From the NCBI RefSeq assembly GCF_937919355.1, contig NZ_CALFSA010000124.1:1-8446 (forward strand): DNA of 8,446 nt, read 5' to 3'. The notes under the pieces were generated by a model. That model was not told the DNA's origin. It saw only the letters and a list, made by a program, of their open reading frames with translations, and made no database searches. The first letter of the stretch is position 1; each line of letters begins with the position of its first letter. Below, in pieces: positions 5,523 to 8,446 of the stretch. The translations under genes and the position numbers were made by a program. Source of the stretch: an uncultured Methanofollis sp. (lineage in GTDB: Archaea; Halobacteriota; Methanomicrobia; Methanomicrobiales; Methanofollaceae).

Positions 5523-6428
5523 ATGATCAGAACAGAACACCTGACAAAGGATTACAACGGCAGGCATGCCGTGGACGATCTCACCATGGAGATCGGCCAG
5601 GGAGAGATCTTCGGCTTTCTCGGCCCGAACGGGGCAGGGAAGAGCACGACGATCCTGATGCTCGTCGGCATGATCGAACCGACCGCCGGGCAGTGTTTTA
5701 TCGACGAAATAGAAGTCGCCCGCAACCCCCTGAAGGTAAAGGACATCATCGGCTACCTCCCCGAAGACGTGGGATTCTACGGGAACATGACCGCAGAGCA
5801 GAACCTGGACTACTATGCCCGTTTTTATCCGATGGAGGCGTCGGAGAGATCGAAACGGATCAAGGACCTGCTCGAACTCGTGCACCTGGACGGCGTGACC
5901 CAGAAAGCCGGCGAATATTCCCGCGGTATGAGACAGCGCCTCGGTCTTGCACAGGCATTGATCAACGACCCGAAGGTGCTTTTCCTGGACGAACCGACGG
6001 CAAACCTCGATCCCGAGGGAGTCCGCGAGTACAGAGACCTGATCGCCCACCTCTCCGACGAGGGGAAGACGATCCTTGTCTCGTCGCACATCCTCTCCGA
6101 AGTCAGGGAAGTCTGCAAGACTGTCGGCCTGCTGGTAAAAGGCCGTCTGGTCGCGAAAGGGACGATCGAAGACGTCGCTCGCGTACTGGGGCCGGCAGAC
6201 GGCGACCTCATCCAGATCGTCCTGGAAACCGAAGAACAACTGCCACGGATCGAAGACCTCGCGATCGTCTCCATGGAGACGGACGGGAATCGCGCGATGA
6301 TCCGGGCGACATCAGATATCCGCAGCCGGATTGTGACGACTCTCTCCGAGCAGGGAGTCCATGTGCGGGAGATCTCGGTGTGTACGCCTGATATCGAGGA
6401 TGTCTTCATGTCGATCTACAGGAGATAA
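5523..6428 (+). CDS. ABC transporter ATP-binding protein (CcmA/NosF-like)
   Basis: This 301-residue cytoplasmic ATPase would power the three upstream permeases. All core motifs are intact: Walker A GPNGAGKST (34-42), the Q-loop position in IGYLPED (76-82) with Glu where Gln is usual, as is common in this ABC-2 ATPase group, signature YSRGMRQRLG (132-141), Walker B VLFLDEP (152-158), D-loop NLDP (161-164) and switch His189. Residues from about 210 to 301 form the extra C-terminal domain typical of COG1131-type ATPases. The start is set by GGGTGA (5511-5516), six bases before the ATG; another ATG at 5518 is followed at once by a stop. It is the only ATPase in the block, so it must form the homodimer that drives any permease pair. 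The gene ends where an in-frame upstream start of the next gene overlaps (TAATG). Confidence 0.96.
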   Translation: MIRTEHLTKDYNGRHAVDDLTMEIGQGEIFGFLGPNGAGKSTTILMLVGMIEPTAGQCFIDEIEVARNPLKVKDIIGYLPEDVGFYGNMTAEQNLDYYARFYPMEASERSKRIKDLLELVHLDGVTQKAGEYSRGMRQRLGLAQALINDPKVLFLDEPTANLDPEGVREYRDLIAHLSDEGKTILVSSHILSEVREVCKTVGLLVKGRLVAKGTIEDVARVLGPADGDLIQIVLETEEQLPRIEDLAIVSMETDGNRAMIRATSDIRSRIVTTLSEQGVHVREISVCTPDIEDVFMSIYRR

Positions 6429-6463
6429 TGCATGCCCGGGAGACTGCACGCATTGCATCGACC

Positions 6464-6480
6464 GATCTTGCGAAAAGATC
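6464..6480 (+). repeat. Small hairpin in the gap between ATPase and NEW3 gene
   Basis: GATCTT (6464-6469) and AAGATC (6475-6480) form a six-base stem with loop GCGAA. It lies in the 110-base spacer 6429-6538. There is no T-run after it, so it is not a convincing terminator. Confidence 0.3.
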
Positions 6481-6525
6481 CGTCTATGCCAGAACGCAGG
6501 GCGCCGGACATGCAAAAGCGCCGGC

Positions 6526-6531
6526 AGGTGA
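6526..6531 (+). promoter_or_regulatory. Ribosome binding site deciding the start at 6539
   Basis: AGGTGA lies seven bases before ATG 6539, which begins a clean signal peptide. The alternative ATG at 6428 overlaps the ATPase stop and would put 37 mostly polar residues before the signal sequence, which argues against it. Confidence 0.7.
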
Positions 6532-6538
6532 CGAAAAG

Positions 6539-7963
6539 ATGACAACAAACCCTTCGATGAATGCGATCGTGACGTGTCTTCTCATCCTGACACTCGTACC
6601 TGGAGCGATGGCTGCGACGACTGCCAATGCCGTCACCATCGCGTGCGACTTTCCGGGAGAGATGATCGAAGCCGGGGAGACAGCCACCTTTGATCTGACT
6701 GTCACCAACATGGGCGATATGAAAACCTGTGCCCTCAACTCCTGGACCTATTTTGACGATACGAACTGGAAGATCCGTTTTGTGGACGACGATCGAGATG
6801 TCTACAAGATGTATCTCCCCGCGCAGGAGAGCAAGACGATCCGGCTTGTTGTGGAGTCACCAGGGTATGCCCCTGTCGGCGAGTACCCCATTCGTGTCGG
6901 TGTCGGAGACGGGAAGATCTGGCTCTATATCCGGATCACTCAGACACATAGTGGCGAAACCGGAAACCTGGTGCTCACTGCCGTAGATAAAGAAGGGGCC
7001 GTGGTAAAAGGTGCCGATGTCGGCATCTATACCGGCGACGAAAGGATCGAAGGAATGCTGACGACTGCCGAGGGAAAGGTCAGCATCGACGCACCTATGG
7101 GAGTCTATACCGTCGCCGTCACAAAAGCAGGGTATCAGCCCTGGAGCAAGGGAAAAGTGGAGATCCGGATCGGACAGACCACAGATCTCGGCATCGTCCC
7201 GCTGGACAAGGAGAACTTCTATGCCGATGTGCGAGTAAAATCGCCATCTTTGATGGCGACCGTCGGCAGCACTCCTCAATATGAAATTGTCCTGAAAAAT
7301 GTCGGCAGGGCCGACGACACCTATGTTCTGGGAGTGGAAGGCCTCCCTGATCAGTGGTACGCCCGGTTCAAAGAAGCGCAGGACGCAACCGAGGATCTTA
7401 CCGAGGCTTATATGCCCGCAGGCGACGAAAAAACCCTTTATCTTGAGGTCATTCCACCGTACTCGGTCGGTGTCGGCGAATACAATCTTACAGCGGTGAT
7501 CCAGTCTGCGGCCCGGTCGTACGAAGAGAACCTGACGCTGCGGCTCAGAGGAACCTATGATCTCCAGATGTATTCGCCAAGTTATCGTTCTGAGATCAGT
7601 CCGGGCGACACAACGTCCTTCCCTCTGACCCTCACGAACGGGGGCACCGGGGGAACGCTGACGAATGTAAATATTAACATCAGTGCGCCAGAAGGCTGGC
7701 AGGCAACGGTCGATACTCCCTTGATTGCGAGTCTGGGTCCGGGCGAACGGACGAAGGTGACGATGACGGTGATCCCTCCTGCTGACATAGTTGCCGGCGA
7801 GTACAAACTGATCGCGCAGGTGAAATGCGATCAGGCCGAGGAAAAGGACGAGTTCAGGGTCGTCGTACAGGAACATTCGTATATTGCATTTATCGGCCTG
7901 CTGGTCGTGCTCGGTGTCGTTGGCGGGCTATGGTATATGTTCAGGAAGTACGGCCGGCGGTGA
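6539..7963 (+). CDS. Membrane-anchored surface protein with NEW3 and Ig-like domains
   Basis: This 474-residue protein starts with a signal peptide (1-25, cleavage likely after PGAMA) and ends with one membrane helix (about 448-468) followed by a basic tail RKYGRR, so most of it should be outside the cell. The ectodomain shows a NEW3-like unit at about 32-140 (Cys36 and Cys64 within it), a carboxypeptidase-regulatory or Ig-like domain at about 142-225 (GAVVKGADVGIYTGDE, then GVYTVAVTKAGYQPW), a second NEW3 unit at about 228-339 and a third at about 340-443 (ISPGDTTSFPLTLTNGG, then SLGPGERTKVTMTVIPP). This architecture matches COG1470-type proteins. Several NLT/NIS sequons suggest glycosylation. 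As the last gene of the ABC block it may act as an extracellular partner, scaffold or receptor for the transporter or the secreted protein. No enzymatic motif is seen. The domain family is well supported; the role is not known. Confidence 0.87.
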   Translation: MTTNPSMNAIVTCLLILTLVPGAMAATTANAVTIACDFPGEMIEAGETATFDLTVTNMGDMKTCALNSWTYFDDTNWKIRFVDDDRDVYKMYLPAQESKTIRLVVESPGYAPVGEYPIRVGVGDGKIWLYIRITQTHSGETGNLVLTAVDKEGAVVKGADVGIYTGDERIEGMLTTAEGKVSIDAPMGVYTVAVTKAGYQPWSKGKVEIRIGQTTDLGIVPLDKENFYADVRVKSPSLMATVGSTPQYEIVLKNVGRADDTYVLGVEGLPDQWYARFKEAQDATEDLTEAYMPAGDEKTLYLEVIPPYSVGVGEYNLTAVIQSAARSYEENLTLRLRGTYDLQMYSPSYRSEISPGDTTSFPLTLTNGGTGGTLTNVNINISAPEGWQATVDTPLIASLGPGERTKVTMTVIPPADIVAGEYKLIAQVKCDQAEEKDEFRVVVQEHSYIAFIGLLVVLGVVGGLWYMFRKYGRR

Positions 7964-7984
7964 CGGCCTTCCCACCGCATTTTT
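7957..7984 (+). terminator. Likely terminator at the end of the ABC operon
   Basis: GCGGTG (7957-7962) pairs with CACCGC (7973-7978) across a 10-base loop, and TTTTT follows at 7980-7984. The stem overlaps the stop codon of the NEW3 gene. The order of stem then T-run matches an intrinsic terminator on the plus strand. Confidence 0.5.
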
Positions 7985-8144
7985 CCGGTGCTGAAAGGGA
8001 TAATAACCGAAGTTTCCAGGTGACGGGGCCCTCGCATCATGTTTTGTGGCCGAATTTCTCGCCCTCTCCTTCCCCGGGCCGTCACTCGAAGATCGATTTT
8101 GTGAATTCCGGGCTCTGTAGATGTCCCGTTCTGGAGTGCCTGTG

Positions 8145-8171
8145 CCGGGGGTCTGGGGGCGATAGCCCCGG
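8145..8171. repeat. GC-rich stem-loop, possibly a dispersed repeat
   Basis: GGGGC (8156-8160) and GCCCC (8165-8169) form a five-base stem with a GATA loop. A second G-rich run, CCGGGG (8145-8150), can instead pair with CCCCGG (8166-8171), so two alternative folds compete. The look is that of a short intergenic REP-type element, but copy number cannot be judged from one window. Confidence 0.35.
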
Positions 8172-8254
8172 GTTCGGATTTCGGGGAAGGCGGTGATCCA
8201 CACTCACTCAATGAAATTCTGGGGGGCGACATCAACCCGAACTTGAGGGTTTAC

Positions 8255-8272
8255 CATGAAAAACTTTTCATG
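8255..8272. promoter_or_regulatory. 8-bp palindrome CATGAAAA-AC-TTTTCATG
   Basis: Perfect dyad with a two-base centre. It contains a possible ATG (8256) preceded by GAGGG (8245-8249). It may be an operator or a chance palindrome; nothing nearby identifies a binding protein. Confidence 0.3.
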
Positions 8273-8352
8273 CAGTATGCCTGAGGCGTGTTCTTGCCTC
8301 ATGCTCGATTCTACAAAGCCGAATCCTGCCTTTTTACTGCCTGCCGGTCTTC

Positions 8353-8359
8353 AAAAAAA
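8353..8359 (-). terminator. Oligo-T tract after the right-edge minus-strand gene
   Basis: Seven A on the plus strand read as TTTTTTT on the minus strand, three bases past the stop codon at 8363. This fits an archaeal oligo-U type terminator. Confidence 0.5.
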
Positions 8360-8362
8360 GAT

Positions 8363-8446
8363 TCACCTGTACGCAAGTAACTCCTGCACCTGCCTCAGTT
8401 CCCTGATGTCGTACTGCCCCTCGGCCGTCGGGGTGCCGATGTGGCA
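8363..8446 (-). CDS. C-terminal end of a gene entering from the right edge
   Basis: Read from the right edge, the minus strand gives CHIGTPTAEGQYDIRELRQV followed by QELLAYR and a TGA stop at 8365-8363. The helix-like, charged tail with GC-rich third positions looks like genuine protein, and a T-tract follows directly. Only 27 residues are visible, so no family can be assigned. Confidence 0.6.
   Translation of the reverse strand, partial: CHIGTPTAEGQYDIRELRQVQELLAYR

Larger units (their letters stand above)
7985..8352. other. Non-coding stretch with hairpins, no gene supported
   Basis: Long frames on both strands here give low-complexity P/R/S/G-rich products without family character or good starts, so I call none of them. 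The stretch holds a GC-rich hairpin (8156-8169), a palindrome (8255-8272), and a stem TGAGGC/GCCTCA (8282-8287 and 8296-8301). A T-run at 8331-8335 could end plus-strand transcripts. Confidence 0.55.

Noticed and set aside
5513..6391. Plus-strand 292-codon frame overlapping the ATPase
   Set aside because: Arginine/proline-rich shadow. The ATPase frame has every ABC motif in order.
1772..6439. 12-base match between 1772-1783 and 6428-6439
   Set aside because: A few 12-base matches are expected by chance in a window of this size, and the contexts share nothing else.
6857..7876. Minus-strand 339-codon frame opposite the NEW3 protein
   Set aside because: Long only because of high GC at third positions. 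The plus strand has a signal peptide, repeated domains and a membrane anchor.
7825..8235. Frames on both strands across the region after the NEW3 gene
   Set aside because: P/R/S/G-rich products, no good ribosome binding site, and overlap with the NEW3 coding end; judged non-coding.
1..8446. CRISPR array, tRNA, rRNA or insertion sequence
   Set aside because: No regularly spaced repeats, no tRNA-like cloverleaf or rRNA sequence, and no transposase or terminal inverted repeats were seen.

Overview
The window looks like chromosomal DNA of a methanogenic archaeon with moderately high GC, most likely of the Methanomicrobiales (Methanofollis/Methanoculleus type). This is inferred from three things: a membrane-anchored regulator with two winged-helix domains, a surface protein built of NEW3-type repeats, and AT-rich TATA-like promoter sequence with GGAGG/AGGTGA ribosome binding sites and no bacterial -35/-10 pairs. 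No RNA gene, CRISPR array, transposase or integrase was recognised.

Layout. Positions 1-344 are ambiguous edge sequence: a plus-strand frame is open from the left edge to a stop at 260, and a minus-strand frame running off the edge is equally open. From 1596 down to 345 a minus-strand pair encodes a small secreted protein of unknown function followed by the membrane-bound two-HTH regulator. A 282-base divergent intergenic region (1597-1878) holds an AT-rich promoter core, an 11-bp dyad that may be an operator, and a perfect 12-bp hairpin. From 1879 to 7963 six plus-strand genes follow in one direction: a small secreted protein with two cysteines, three paralogous ABC-2 permeases, one ABC ATPase, and a signal-peptide protein with NEW3 and Ig-like domains and one C-terminal membrane anchor. 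Positions 7964-8362 appear non-coding and hold several hairpins. The last 84 bases are the 3' end of a minus-strand gene entering from the right.

How the genes may work together. The close spacing and common direction suggest one transcription unit in which a single ATPase drives three related membrane subunits. The secreted 135-residue protein in front and the anchored extracellular protein at the end suggest a function at the cell surface, such as export of a peptide or protein, self-protection, or envelope maintenance. The divergent regulator is itself membrane-anchored and is a plausible sensor for this locus. These functional links are inferred from gene order only. The combination (secreted cysteine-pair protein, three permeases, one ATPase, NEW3 anchor protein, membrane HTH regulator) is the best candidate here for a poorly described system.
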